A DNA stretch of 64,000 nucleotides, taken from the NCBI RefSeq assembly GCF_900107275.1, contig NZ_FNPI01000023.1, positions 1 to 64,000 of the forward strand, read 5' to 3'. The position numbers and the translations under genes are program-made. The notes beneath the pieces are model-generated. The model did no database searches. It had not been told where the DNA came from and saw nothing but the letters and a program-made list of their open reading frames with translations. The stretch is from Evansella caseinilytica (GTDB lineage Bacteria > Bacillota > Bacilli > Bacillales > Salisediminibacteriaceae). This document shows, one piece after another, positions 34,193 through 43,116 of this stretch (the first letter of the stretch is position 1; every line of letters begins with the position of its first letter).

Positions 34193-35146
34193 ATGGCAAT
34201 CATACTTGAAAAAGAAAAGCGGGACGAATGGTTGAAAAAGTTGCCACCGGAGCAGCGAGATTTTTTGCAGCATCACGTCAAGCGCGGGAAGAAAACGGTG
34301 TTTGCCAACGTGCTGGCAATGGACAAAGGGATCGTTATACCACCGGAAGCGGATGGGGAAGAGCTGGAGCATTTGCTTGATGAATGGGTTTTAGAAGATT
34401 ACATCGACAACGGATTCGTGAACAGAGATACTCCTTGTGAGTGCGGCCGGCCGCTTCGCTACCAATATATTGTCAAACATAAAACAACGAAGGAAACCCG
34501 ACGCTTCGGGATGACCCATTTTGAAGAACACACCGGCTTTCCGGCAGAGATTGTAAGAAAAATCAAGCACGGCTTCCAAACGATTGAATACGAACTGGAT
34601 GAATTGTTGTACAAGCTGCATCACGGCTGGGATTGGCAAAAAGAATTGCCATTGCTTCCGGAGGGTTATGCATTTCCTGACGATATCCAAAGGCATTTTG
34701 ACGCAAAGGTGCCGTTGTTGAACCGACAATTAAAGCGGATGAAGCAGCAGATCTCTTCCTTTCTCGATGATCGCCGCAGTCTGCCTCGTCCGCAGAAAGC
34801 AGTAGCCGGACAACGGGATGATGCTGAAGCAATTGCGGAGCAGCTCGAAACAACGTTATTTAACGAGGACCCGCTGTCCTTCAGAGGAACGGTTCATCCG
34901 TACCCACTTGCCGCAGAATGGCAGCAAGCCGCGCTATCCTACATTAACGAAGGGGTAACAAGCGCTCGTATTGTTTGTGAACTGCTGATAAAAAACGAAC
35001 AGGCACCTGCAGCTCGCTATGCCAGCCAGTGCCCGAAAATATATGTCCCTGTTTGTTTTTTTCTCGACTCCTTAGTAAGAGCAGGGGCGCTCACTTATAC
35101 CGGCTCACGGAATGTTGCCGACCGTTATTACAAACCGCATAAATGA
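34193..35146 (+). CDS. Hypothetical protein with zinc-like knuckle and C-terminal winged-helix-like region (DUF3895-like)
   Basis: This encodes 317 aa from an ATG with AGGAGG at about 8 nt. The N-terminal third is charged and helical. A small Cys pair (CECGRPLRYQY, about residue 82) could be part of a metal or RNA-binding knuckle, followed by the conserved-looking MTHFEEHTGFPAEIVRKIKH. The last 90 residues (VTSARIVCELLIKN to SRNVADRYYK) look like a winged helix. It resembles the uncharacterised DUF3895 proteins of Bacillus; this name is tentative. It stands alone after the EPS locus. Confidence 0.5.
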   Translation: MAIILEKEKRDEWLKKLPPEQRDFLQHHVKRGKKTVFANVLAMDKGIVIPPEADGEELEHLLDEWVLEDYIDNGFVNRDTPCECGRPLRYQYIVKHKTTKETRRFGMTHFEEHTGFPAEIVRKIKHGFQTIEYELDELLYKLHHGWDWQKELPLLPEGYAFPDDIQRHFDAKVPLLNRQLKRMKQQISSFLDDRRSLPRPQKAVAGQRDDAEAIAEQLETTLFNEDPLSFRGTVHPYPLAAEWQQAALSYINEGVTSARIVCELLIKNEQAPAARYASQCPKIYVPVCFFLDSLVRAGALTYTGSRNVADRYYKPHK

Positions 35147-35252
35147 CAAACGTTCATGCAGAAGGCAGGCTGTCGTTCCTTCGGCTTCTAATAAATAATG
35201 GTTAACTTTGGAAGCTAATCTAACCGCGCCGTTCACAGACCGAGGAATGGCT

Positions 35253-35720
35253 TCAGTTTGATAACTTTGTCATCGAGGCTGCAAGAAGAAGCTTTTGTAG
35301 CAGCAAACCGGCAGCCGCTCCCGGTATAACACAAAGCATCGGCAGCCAAACAGGACCGAGAAGGACACCAAACACCCTGTAAGTCGTCGAATAGATCAGA
35401 CCGACCGTAACAAAATAGGCGGAAAAGACAAACGGCAGAAAGGCGTATGATTTTTTCCCGCCCCCGGCATCCTTGAATGCATCCCACATCGCAAAAAAGT
35501 ACAGACAAGGATAAAACATCAGCCATTGATAGTTGGTATGCTCAATCGCCAGTTGCGTTTCCCCGTTAAAACTAAATAAAATCGCCTCGTTGAAACGCGC
35601 TTGGACATTGATGATAAACTCCAGGAAAACAAAGAAAATCCCCTTCACATATCTCTTGTTCAACAGCTGTCCCAATCCCGGCAAAGCGATGCTCCACAAT
35701 AATGCTTCGATTGGATTCAC
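35253..35720 (-). CDS. Hypothetical multi-pass membrane protein
   Basis: This encodes 155 aa with about four transmembrane helices. The first 30 residues (ALLWSIALPGLGQLLNKRY, then VKGIFFVFLEFI) match the small-helical-hairpin motif of TM2-like proteins, in which PGxGQ-x-YxGK precedes a helix. The remainder (YPCLYFFAMWDAFKDAGGGKK onwards) has two or three more helices. Similar short proteins are common in Bacillus without assigned function. It is convergent with the preceding gene and has no partner. Confidence 0.6.
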   Translation of the reverse strand: MNPIEALLWSIALPGLGQLLNKRYVKGIFFVFLEFIINVQARFNEAILFSFNGETQLAIEHTNYQWLMFYPCLYFFAMWDAFKDAGGGKKSYAFLPFVFSAYFVTVGLIYSTTYRVFGVLLGPVWLPMLCVIPGAAAGLLLQKLLLAASMTKLSN

Positions 35721-36601
35721 ATCAAATTCCCCTTATTTTATTTTCTCAAGGCTCTTTCATAAAGCTTGATGGAACGTAAACCAGCTTGCTTTGCCCTTCA
35801 AGGAAAAAGTGAAGGCTTTGAAAACAATGCCACTGTTCAGCCAAGCTAATTTGTCTTGAAATCCCACTGTTTTTCCATAAACGGCCCAACAACAACAAAG
35901 GTTGCAAACACAGCCTTTCTCAACATATTTAAATGGTATAATTAAATAATTTTGATAATAATTTACATATTAATTCAAAGAAAAAGGCAGTTTTTTCTTA
36001 GCTTTGTAAAGATGCATTTCCGCAACGCCTATTATGATGAGCTGCCTGTACTTATACTTTCTCCAAATGAAAAGAAACATTCTTCAAAACGAACAAAAAA
36101 TAATCCGGGCAGCGACATTTCCAAATCACCATCCTGTTACAGCTTCAAACTATGTCAAAAACGATGTAAATAATAGGTGTGATTACTTTTTTTTCAATTC
36201 ACTGATGACAACTTTCTTATTGGAATGGTCAGCATATAAAAATTCGCAAGCATAGGCGGTTGAATAAGCAATGACGGCGCAACAAGCTGCATCCTGCTGT
36301 ATAAAACAGGTTAGAGTAATAAAATTAACCATTAGAATAACACATTCATTTAAGGTACGATAGAAAGGTAGCGAATAACATCTATATTTGGCGAAAAAGA
36401 TCGAATTCGCATACTGTAAACGGTTGTTTTCGGAATTTTCGTTGTTTTTTCTATCAGCAGTTGATATAATTTATTCTTTTCCAAGCAGCCTGCTCAGCAT
36501 TTGGAGCAAATCCTACTGCCCTTATCATGATGTTGAAACACGGCGTGCCAGCGATTAGCTCTCGGAAACAAACTGTCAAAAACGAAAGGAAGGTGGAATG
36601 T
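35721..36601. other. Intergenic region upstream of the chemoreceptor
   Basis: No gene is supported. The two overlapping frames around 35952-36255 lack ribosome sites and family resemblance. The sequence is AT-rich with no repeat copy from the four families. A chemoreceptor promoter is expected, but no convincing sigma-D site was seen. Confidence 0.5.
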
Positions 36602-38656
36602 GTGAACTTGTTTAAAAAAATTCCCAGCATTCGGTTGAAACTTTTGGTCGTTTTTATACCGATTATTTTGATTTCAACCATTTCGATTTCTTTATTGAAC
36701 TATTACGAATCGAAAAAAGTAATCTCTTATGTTACGGAACAGCGGGTGAATAATAATTTGAACACGCTCGCAGAGCAAATGAAACATGAATTCACCGCTC
36801 ATACAAGAGTTGCAGAAGCCGTCGCATCCCTGTATCAATCACAGGGCAATACATTGGCAAAGATAGATTATCAGCAGTTTTTGGAAGAAGTGCTTTTACT
36901 AAATGAAAATACGTTCGGTGTGGGTATGTGGCTTGAGCCCTTCGCATTCAACGATAATATGAACTATTTCGGCCCCTATGTTTACCGGGACGGAGATACT
37001 CTTATTCATACCGAGGAATATGAAACTCCAAGCTACGATTATCCGTCAACCGACTGGTACTTGTTAGGGAAAGCTACCACTCCGGGACAGGCTGCGTGGA
37101 CGGATCCGTATTATGATGAAACACTAGGTATTTCGATGATTACCGCCGCTTTGCCGCTGATTGTCGACGATCAGTTCGTCGGCGTTGTTACTGCAGATTA
37201 CGACCTATCCACGATACAATCGATCATCTCCGACGAAACATTTGAAGCTTCCGGCTATTTCTTTTTGGTCGGACAAAACGGTCAATTCATCGCTCACAGA
37301 GATGAAAGCAGAGTGTTGAACGAAGTCATTACGGATGACAAGGCCTTTCAGGAACTAGGCAATGACCTGTTTGTAAACGAGCAGGGGATGAAACAAGTGG
37401 TGGACGAAAATGAGACTTGGGAAAGCTATTTCACGACATTTCCCGATACCGATTGGAAATTAGTGGCCATTGCTCCCGCTAAAGAAATTTATGGTGCCGT
37501 TCAATCTCTATTTCAGAAGGGACTTATCATCGCAAGTGCATTTATCGCTTTTTCCATTTTGATCATCTTTTTATTCAGTTCGACGATAACAAAGCAGATC
37601 AAACAGTTGGTTGAGCATATTCAACGGTTGGCTCACGGTGATTTAACGCAAACCATCGATGTGCAAACGAAAGATGAAATCGGCGATATCGGGCATCACT
37701 ATAACGCATCCGTGGAAAAATTAAAGGACATGCTGCAGGCAATCCATACAACTTCCACCAATGTGGCCTCAAGCTCTGAACAATTATCAGCCAGCTCTGA
37801 AGAAACAAGCAAATCCGTTTTGGAGGTGGCATCTTCGATTGAAGAGGTTGCCGCAAATAATAGGGATCAAAGTACGCTGACAGAAAGCTTAAGCAGCAGT
37901 ACAAACAACATTACAGACAGCATTCAGGCAATCGCGACAAATGTAGAAGAAGTAAAAAATAATGCCTTCCATACATCGGACCTTGCCAAGGAAGGGAATC
38001 AAAACGTTAACGAAGTCATGAAGCAGATGGAATTGATTCATTCGCAGGTGATGCAGCTGTCAGCTTCGACGCAGCAATTAAATGCCAAGTCGAAAGAAAT
38101 TGAAGAGATTCTTTCATTGATCACGAGCATCGCCGAGCAAACGAACCTTCTGGCACTGAATGCAGCAATTGAAGCGGCCAGGGCAGGGGATAACGGCAAA
38201 GGCTTTGCCGTTGTTGCCGACGAGGTGCGCAAGCTGGCAGAACAATCCGGAAATGCTTCCGGTAAGATAAGAGACCTTATTCAGGACATCCAATCAGACA
38301 TATCGGATTCCGTTCAGATGATGAATTCCAGTCAGGATACGACTCATGCCGGCATTCAGGTTGTGGAAAAAACCGGACAGTCCTTCCGCAGCATTTATGA
38401 TTCGATCAGTGATGTCACCGCGCAAACTGAAAATGCGTATAAATCGGTCACACAGATTTTGCAAGAAACAAAGCAAGTCAAAGAAAGGGTAGAATCTGTG
38501 AGAAAAATCGCCGTGACTAACGATGATAATGCCCAAAGTGTTTCTGCGGCTACGGAACAGCAGTCAGCGATAATGGAAGAGATCTCTGCTGCGAGTGACG
38601 AATTGTCCAGACTGGCGACAGAACTGCAGGACGAAATGCAAAAATTTCAAATCTAG
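36602..38656 (+). CDS. Methyl-accepting chemotaxis protein with dCACHE sensor
   Basis: This encodes 684 aa from the GTG at 36602 (AAAGGAAGGTGG upstream). It has an N-terminal membrane helix ([19 protein letters not shown]), an extracellular dCACHE domain (about residues 35-300, including [20 protein letters not shown] and [10 protein letters not shown]), a second helix ([20 protein letters not shown]), HAMP, and a cytoplasmic signalling domain. The tip [19 protein letters not shown] and [15 protein letters not shown] bind CheA/CheW. The dCACHE fold suggests sensing of amino acids or similar small ligands. A strong terminator follows 22 bp after the stop. Confidence 0.95.
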   Translation: MNLFKKIPSIRLKLLVVFIPIILISTISISLLNYYESKKVISYVTEQRVNNNLNTLAEQMKHEFTAHTRVAEAVASLYQSQGNTLAKIDYQQFLEEVLLLNENTFGVGMWLEPFAFNDNMNYFGPYVYRDGDTLIHTEEYETPSYDYPSTDWYLLGKATTPGQAAWTDPYYDETLGISMITAALPLIVDDQFVGVVTADYDLSTIQSIISDETFEASGYFFLVGQNGQFIAHRDESRVLNEVITDDKAFQELGNDLFVNEQGMKQVVDENETWESYFTTFPDTDWKLVAIAPAKEIYGAVQSLFQKGLIIASAFIAFSILIIFLFSSTITKQIKQLVEHIQRLAHGDLTQTIDVQTKDEIGDIGHHYNASVEKLKDMLQAIHTTSTNVASSSEQLSASSEETSKSVLEVASSIEEVAANNRDQSTLTESLSSSTNNITDSIQAIATNVEEVKNNAFHTSDLAKEGNQNVNEVMKQMELIHSQVMQLSASTQQLNAKSKEIEEILSLITSIAEQTNLLALNAAIEAARAGDNGKGFAVVADEVRKLAEQSGNASGKIRDLIQDIQSDISDSVQMMNSSQDTTHAGIQVVEKTGQSFRSIYDSISDVTAQTENAYKSVTQILQETKQVKERVESVRKIAVTNDDNAQSVSAATEQQSAIMEEISAASDELSRLATELQDEMQKFQI

Positions 38657-38678
38657 CCTGGCTGTTTCGTTGCGTTGG

Positions 38679-38728
38679 CTCCGCCTTTGTTCCACTCTCC
38701 GGGAACGGAGGCGGAGTTATTTTTTTTA
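38679..38728 (+). terminator. Terminator after the chemoreceptor gene
   Basis: CTCCGCCT and AGGCGGAG, with inner TTCC/GGAA, form a long hairpin followed by TTATTTTTTTT. Confidence 0.85.
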
Positions 38729-38774
38729 TTAAAAGCGACGAGATGCGCTTCAATATTGGGAGACGGGATTATCG

Positions 38775-38880
38775 ACAATATCGACGGATTGAATCACAAT
38801 ATCAACGATAGCGGCAGTGTGAATCACAATTTTGACTCGACAGGTTTATCAACGATATCAGCGGGTTGAATCACAATTAT
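38775..38880 (+). repeat. Short direct repeats upstream of speD-like gene
   Basis: GAATCACAAT occurs three times (38791, 38821 and 38868), each followed by an A/T-rich ATCAACGAT- or TGAC-like stretch, and ATCGACAATATCGAC precedes them. They lie 110-200 bp upstream of the speD-like start. They may be slippage products or regulator sites. Confidence 0.55.
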
Positions 38881-38991
38881 GACAGGATTATAAGATAAAA
38901 ATCACCGTTAATTTTCATGCGCCTGGGCATAATAAAACGGAAGCGGCATCTACTATTTTTCATCACTTCGTCTAACAAGGGGAAAGTAACC

Positions 38992-39798
38992 GTGAAGCTT
39001 ACACATGAGCAACGAATACAACTGCATGAATTCAACAATCTGACGAAAACGTTGAGCTTTAATATGTACGATATATGCTATACAAAAACGAGAACAGAGC
39101 GGGAAGCCTATATAGAGTACATTGATGAACAGTACAACGCAGACCGGTTAACGAAGATTCTTCATCACGTTGCCGATATTATCGGCGCCCATGTTCTGAA
39201 TATCTCGAAACAGGACTACGTTCCACAGGGAGCCAGCGTCACAATGTTAGTATCTGAGGGACCGGTTGTGGAAGTGCCGAAAAGCTCTTTCGAAGAGTCT
39301 CCCGGGCCGCTTCCCGAATCGGTCACCGTTCATTTGGACAAAAGTCATATTACCGTCCACACGTATCCTGAATACCATCCGAATGAAGGAATCAGCACGT
39401 TTCGGGCAGATATTGACGTTTCCACCTGCGGAGAAATATCGCCGCTTAAAGCACTCAATTATCTCATTCATTCGTTTGATACCGACATTATGACAATGGA
39501 TTACCGGGTTCGGGGATTTACGAGAGATACGTCGGGGCATAAACATTTCATCGATCATGATATCAACTCGATACAAAACTACATTCCCGATGAAGTGAAA
39601 GAGCTCTACGATATGATCGACGTCAATATTTATCAGGAGCATATTTTTCATACAAAATGCAGGCTGAAAAACTTCGACATTAACAACTATCTGTTCGGGT
39701 ATACAAAAGATAAACTGCCTTCCAGCGAAGTGAAAGAAATTACTGAAAGATTGAAGCTGGAGATGGATGAAATTTATTATGGTAAAAATATGAGCTGA
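38992..39798 (+). CDS. speD: S-adenosylmethionine decarboxylase proenzyme, E. coli SpeD type
   Basis: This encodes 268 aa from the GTG at 38992 (GGGGAAAG upstream). It aligns with E. coli SpeD nearly end to end: [47 protein letters not shown], then [18 protein letters not shown] and [19 protein letters not shown]. Self-cleavage before Ser118 in LDKSH would create the pyruvoyl cofactor; the catalytic cysteine is in STCG. The product, decarboxylated AdoMet, donates the aminopropyl group for spermidine. The common Bacillus enzyme (SpeH) is only about 126 aa, so this long class is unusual here. No spermidine synthase gene is adjacent. Confidence 0.95.
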   Translation: MKLTHEQRIQLHEFNNLTKTLSFNMYDICYTKTRTEREAYIEYIDEQYNADRLTKILHHVADIIGAHVLNISKQDYVPQGASVTMLVSEGPVVEVPKSSFEESPGPLPESVTVHLDKSHITVHTYPEYHPNEGISTFRADIDVSTCGEISPLKALNYLIHSFDTDIMTMDYRVRGFTRDTSGHKHFIDHDINSIQNYIPDEVKELYDMIDVNIYQEHIFHTKCRLKNFDINNYLFGYTKDKLPSSEVKEITERLKLEMDEIYYGKNMS

Positions 39799-39895
39799 CG
39801 TCCTGTGGGCACGTGGCACGGAAACAGGATGCATTTCCTTTTTCCAGTGCCTCCTCTTTAGCTGATTTTAGCCGCAACCTTTCATGGCGGCTTTA

Positions 39896-39945
39896 TTCAA
39901 AACGAAAACCACCATTCCGATACAGATATGGTGGTTTTCGTTTTA
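39896..39945. terminator. Bidirectional terminator between convergent genes
   Basis: AAAACGAAAACCACCAT and ATGGTGGTTTTCGTTTT form a 17-bp stem. It has T-rich ends on both strands and lies between speD and the minus-strand zinc-ribbon gene. Confidence 0.85.
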
Positions 39946-39959
39946 CCGAACCGAATGGG

Positions 39960-40220
39960 TCATGTGGATGATTGGTTTTTGCTTGTTTCCGCTCGTTTGA
40001 TAAATGTGATTTCGTCTTCAATAAGACCACAAGAGCCGCATTGCACCCGTATTTGCGGGCCTTTGTATGAAATGTGAAACGGGTCGAGCGTTTCATCCGT
40101 ATATTGATTAATGACTTCACCGGTTTGTGGATCCAGCTTCACCGGAGTAACAACTTGTTCTATGATGTTAAAGCGGGAACGGTTCGTTTTGCAATTCGGG
40201 CATAAATACGCGTATGTCAT
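39960..40220 (-). CDS. Small zinc-ribbon protein of unknown function
   Basis: This encodes 86 aa from the ATG at 40220, with GGAGG at 8 nt. Two Cys pairs, CPNC near the start ([13 protein letters not shown]) and CGSC near residue 67 ([13 protein letters not shown]), form a likely zinc ribbon separated by about 55 residues. Between them is a hydrophilic stretch with [20 protein letters not shown]. Such proteins are often small regulators or RNA-associated factors, but nothing here identifies the role. Confidence 0.65.
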   Translation of the reverse strand: MTYAYLCPNCKTNRSRFNIIEQVVTPVKLDPQTGEVINQYTDETLDPFHISYKGPQIRVQCGSCGLIEDEITFIKRAETSKNQSST

Positions 40221-40360
40221 CAAAGACACCTCCAGATCCTATTATTCCCATAAAAAGCCTATTTATTTGTTTATAATCCCAAAGACCTCAATAAAAATGT
40301 ATGCAAGGCGCCCTTTATGCACCCGATTCAAAACGATCAACAGAAAGGAATGGTGAATAC

Positions 40361-40735
40361 ATGAACCATGGACTTTTCAGTGGTTTCGGAATCTTTATTC
40401 CTGTGAAAAATCTCTCCGAGGCAACGAAGTGGTACAGCGACGTCTTAGGATTTGCAATTATTCGCAATGGCGAACCTTTTGCAAATGTCATGAAAATGGG
40501 AGACGGAACCGTCGTATTTTGCCTTCTGAAGGTTGATGAAATCGAACCGTCGCCATTCCCGAAAAACGACTACGGTGTCGACCATTACTACAATTTTCGT
40601 ACGACCGAAATAAGAAAGCTCCATCAGCATTATCTTGAAAAAGGAGCCAACGTCAGCGAGATTGACGACTTTGATGGAATCAGCGGATTTGAATTTTCCG
40701 ATCCATGCGGTAATCGTTTCTGTGTCGTCGAGTAA
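40361..40735 (+). CDS. VOC-superfamily (glyoxalase/dioxygenase-like) protein
   Basis: This encodes 124 aa from the ATG at 40361 (AAAGGAATGGTG upstream). The beta-alpha-beta pairs of the vicinal oxygen chelate fold are visible: FGIFIPVKNLSEATKWYSDV with LGFAIIRNGEP at the start, and HQHYLEKGANVSEIDDFDG with FEFSDPCGNRFCVVE at the end. The final glutamate is a usual metal ligand. The substrate is unknown; this group includes resistance proteins and lyases. It is a single-gene unit with a large hairpin after the stop. Confidence 0.85.
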   Translation: MNHGLFSGFGIFIPVKNLSEATKWYSDVLGFAIIRNGEPFANVMKMGDGTVVFCLLKVDEIEPSPFPKNDYGVDHYYNFRTTEIRKLHQHYLEKGANVSEIDDFDGISGFEFSDPCGNRFCVVE

Positions 40736-40765
40736 TTTCAAAAAATTAACAAGCAAACTGCTGTC

Positions 40766-40814
40766 GTCAAAGGTGCGACCAAAGGCTGGCTCAGTCTCTG
40801 GTCGTACCTTTGAC
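40766..40814 (+). terminator. Hairpin after the VOC gene
   Basis: GTCAAAGGTGCGACCA pairs with TGGTCGTACCTTTGAC, 16 bp with one mismatch, followed by TGTTTC. The T-run is weak. Confidence 0.5.
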
Positions 40815-40986
40815 TGTTTCACCGCTACCATTCGCAATGCCGTAGCTTTGTCCCAGTGGATGTACAAGCGGCCGACTGGCTAAAAACGAAAAAAATGTAA
40901 AAACATTATCGTTTTTTTCCACCTATAAATCTGCGTCAGATACAAATAGTATTCACGAAAGGTATTCAAGAAAGGAGGGTAACTTC

Positions 40987-41793
40987 ATGAGACAAAAAAT
41001 TCATTGGATTGTTATTGCCTTGTCGCTAACCCTGACAATCGGCTGCAACGCGGATAACGACAATGCCTTTGACGCGCAAAATATCGATGGGATCGGGCGG
41101 GATCAGGACAGCACTATTTCAAGCGACAGTACAGCGATTCCAAGCAGCGAATTCCCGCATACAAAGGCCGTACAGATTCAACAAGCAAAGTACAGGTTTG
41201 AAATTGTGCCGGGAAACCGCGAGGCCCAACGCACCGAACAACCGGGGCAGCAGGGAGAAAAGGCACCGAATCAGCAACAGCAGCAAGCTCCCACAGACCA
41301 ACAACAAGCCGGACAGCAGCCAGGGCAGCAGGAGAGAGCAGCTGCGCCGGAAGAAACACAGCAGAAGGAAACTGAGCACGGCGGACAAGGCGAGTCGGGG
41401 CAACAAGCTGCTGGTATCAGCGAAACAGAGCAGCAGGTTATCAACCTGACTAACAAGGAAAGACAGAACAACGGCCTGCCCGAATTACAAGCAGATACAG
41501 CATTGAGCAATGTTGCCAGGAAAAAATCGGAGGATATGCGGCAAAACAACTATTTTTCCCACACCAGTCCGACATACGGATCTCCGTTTGATATGATCAG
41601 GGATTCCGGCGTTTCCTACAATGCTGCCGCAGAAAATATCGCTCAAGGTCAACCGACACCGGAGCAGGTGGTCCAGGCATGGATGAACAGTGAAGGACAT
41701 CGGCAAAACATACTAAACGGTAATTATACACATATCGGCGTCGGACACGATGAAAATGGCCATTACTGGACTCAGATGTTTATCAGCCGGTAG
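40987..41793 (+). CDS. CAP-superfamily (SCP/YkwD-like) lipoprotein
   Basis: This encodes 268 aa from an ATG with AAAGGAGGG upstream. The signal peptide ends in the lipobox LTIGC (Cys20). A long Q/P/E-rich linker (about 75-140) is followed by the CAP domain. Its marks are INLTNKERQNNGLPELQADT, then YFSHTSPTYGSPFDMIRDSG, AAENIAQGQPTPEQVVQAWM and GHRQNILNGNYTHIGVG. The protein should sit on the outer face of the membrane. YkwD-type CAP proteins occur in many spore formers; their biochemical activity is not settled. Confidence 0.92.
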   Translation: MRQKIHWIVIALSLTLTIGCNADNDNAFDAQNIDGIGRDQDSTISSDSTAIPSSEFPHTKAVQIQQAKYRFEIVPGNREAQRTEQPGQQGEKAPNQQQQQAPTDQQQAGQQPGQQERAAAPEETQQKETEHGGQGESGQQAAGISETEQQVINLTNKERQNNGLPELQADTALSNVARKKSEDMRQNNYFSHTSPTYGSPFDMIRDSGVSYNAAAENIAQGQPTPEQVVQAWMNSEGHRQNILNGNYTHIGVGHDENGHYWTQMFISR

Positions 41794-41799
41794 GAAATG

Positions 41800-41919
41800 C
41801 GTGTTGGTTTTGACTAAATGAACTCGCAACAGCCAAGCTGAAACATCCGGGAATCAGGTGGAGACGCTACTCCACCCGATTTAACCTCCCACCTACGCTA
41901 ACGCTTAGAGGTGGGAGGC
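41800..41919 (+). mobile_element. Solo right-end/omega-RNA-like remnant of an IS200/IS605-type element
   Basis: Two adjacent perfect hairpins lie just after the CAP gene: GGTGGAG/CTCCACC (41858-41877) and CCTCCCACCT/AGGTGGGAGG with an 11-14 nt inner loop (41885-41918). The upstream part (GACTAAATGAACTCGCAAC..AGCCAAGCTGAAAC) looks like the tail region that accompanies such ends in tnpB (IS1341-type) elements. No tnpA or tnpB is present. The recognition rests on memory of the family pattern, not a search. Confidence 0.45.
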
Positions 41920-42018
41920 GTATACCCTATAAGTAAAATCAATAAATGTCGAATTCGCAACCGCTGTTTTCCAGACTCGTTGACCATGCGACAAAGTTTA
42001 CGAAAGCAGCCTAATAAT

Positions 42019-42064
42019 AAAGCGTCGATCGTGCCGAGAAAAAAAGGACACGATGGACGCTTTA
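42019..42064 (-). terminator. Hairpin terminator at the end of the phosphoesterase gene
   Basis: On the minus strand, AAAGCGTC-ATCGTG pairs with CACGATCGACGCTTT around a T-rich loop. The stem overlaps the end of the coding region and is followed by ATTATTA. Confidence 0.55.
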
Positions 42065-42946
42065 TATTGCTTCTTCCAGCAATGCTTCCGGCTGCACACC
42101 GGCCGCTGCCTCAGAAGACAGCATCAGTTCATGGATCGTAATTTCCGGGCGGCTGCCAACGCGGATGTTGACGCCGGTTTGACCGAGACCCTCATTGATA
42201 TAGACGGCTTTGCCGTTGTAATGAATCAGCCCTTTAATTAGGTTTAAACGGACAAGCTTACCGAACTTCATTAAGTGATAAGGCTTCGGCCAGCAGATTT
42301 GACCACCGTGGAAATGACCTGTCAGCATATAATCAAAATGCTTGTCCTCCATTTCCATCACCACATTCGGATCATGTGTCAGAACGAGTGAGTAGCCGTT
42401 CTCAGGCAATCCGCGGTAGGCTGACTCCACATCATTTTTCTTCGAATGATGGTCGTCGATCCCAATTACATGAACAATCTTCCCTGCTGCATCAATTGTG
42501 ACATGTTCATTCTGCAGCATTTTCACTTGGAAGGCAGATAATACTTGTTGCAGTTGTCGGAAGGAGCGGACACGCAGCTTATAGTCATGGTTGCCGAACA
42601 CAGCAAACGTTCCGTATTCCGGCTCAAGCTGCTGCAGCACCTTTAAATAGGGAACCAATTTCGGAATGCTTTTCGGACGGTCAAGAAAATCGCCGGTCAA
42701 CGCGATCAGATCAAAACGCTGATCCTTAAGTGATTCATACAGCTTATCCGGTGTAACGGACAGATGCTCCAAATGCAAATCCGATAACTGCAGTACCCGC
42801 AGCATTGTCGAACCGGTAAGAGGAGTTCCTTTCGTATCCTGCAACGTGACGGTATTTATTTGAACTTCGTGCGTATTTCTGTAGGCTCTATAAAACAAAT
42901 AATAAAGAAGGACGGCAACAATAGCAGATAAGTAAAGCACAATCAT
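42062..42946 (-). CDS. Membrane-anchored metallophosphoesterase (YkuE/YpbG-like)
   Basis: This encodes 294 aa from an ATG with AAAGGAGG upstream. An N-terminal helix (LYLSAIVAVLLYYLFYRAY) anchors a calcineurin-like domain with all metal motifs: LSDLHLE, TGDFLDR, GNHDY, LTHDP and TGHFHGGQI. The variant resembles YaeI/YkuE proteins, some of which act on lipid A or lipid intermediates, but the substrate here is unknown. It is alone on the minus strand. Confidence 0.9.
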   Translation of the reverse strand: MIVLYLSAIVAVLLYYLFYRAYRNTHEVQINTVTLQDTKGTPLTGSTMLRVLQLSDLHLEHLSVTPDKLYESLKDQRFDLIALTGDFLDRPKSIPKLVPYLKVLQQLEPEYGTFAVFGNHDYKLRVRSFRQLQQVLSAFQVKMLQNEHVTIDAAGKIVHVIGIDDHHSKKNDVESAYRGLPENGYSLVLTHDPNVVMEMEDKHFDYMLTGHFHGGQICWPKPYHLMKFGKLVRLNLIKGLIHYNGKAVYINEGLGQTGVNIRVGSRPEITIHELMLSSEAAAGVQPEALLEEAI

Positions 42947-43116
42947 TCGTTTTCCTCCTTTGCTTTTGGCACTCCATAAGTATACGGAAAATATGAGTGG
43001 AAAGTAAGATGTAAATTGTGGGATATACTAAAGCTGCGGCAATTGTCTGCTGCCTGACAATCACCAAAAAAAAAAGAAGGGACGCCTTGATTATTTCCCT
43101 TCTGAGACAACATCAG

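Noticed and set aside
36034-36255. Two overlapping + frames upstream of the chemoreceptor
   Set aside because: AT-rich, no ribosome site, no recognisable composition of a protein family.
38675-38869. 64-codon + frame after the chemoreceptor
   Set aside because: It starts in the terminator and covers the GAATCACAAT repeats.
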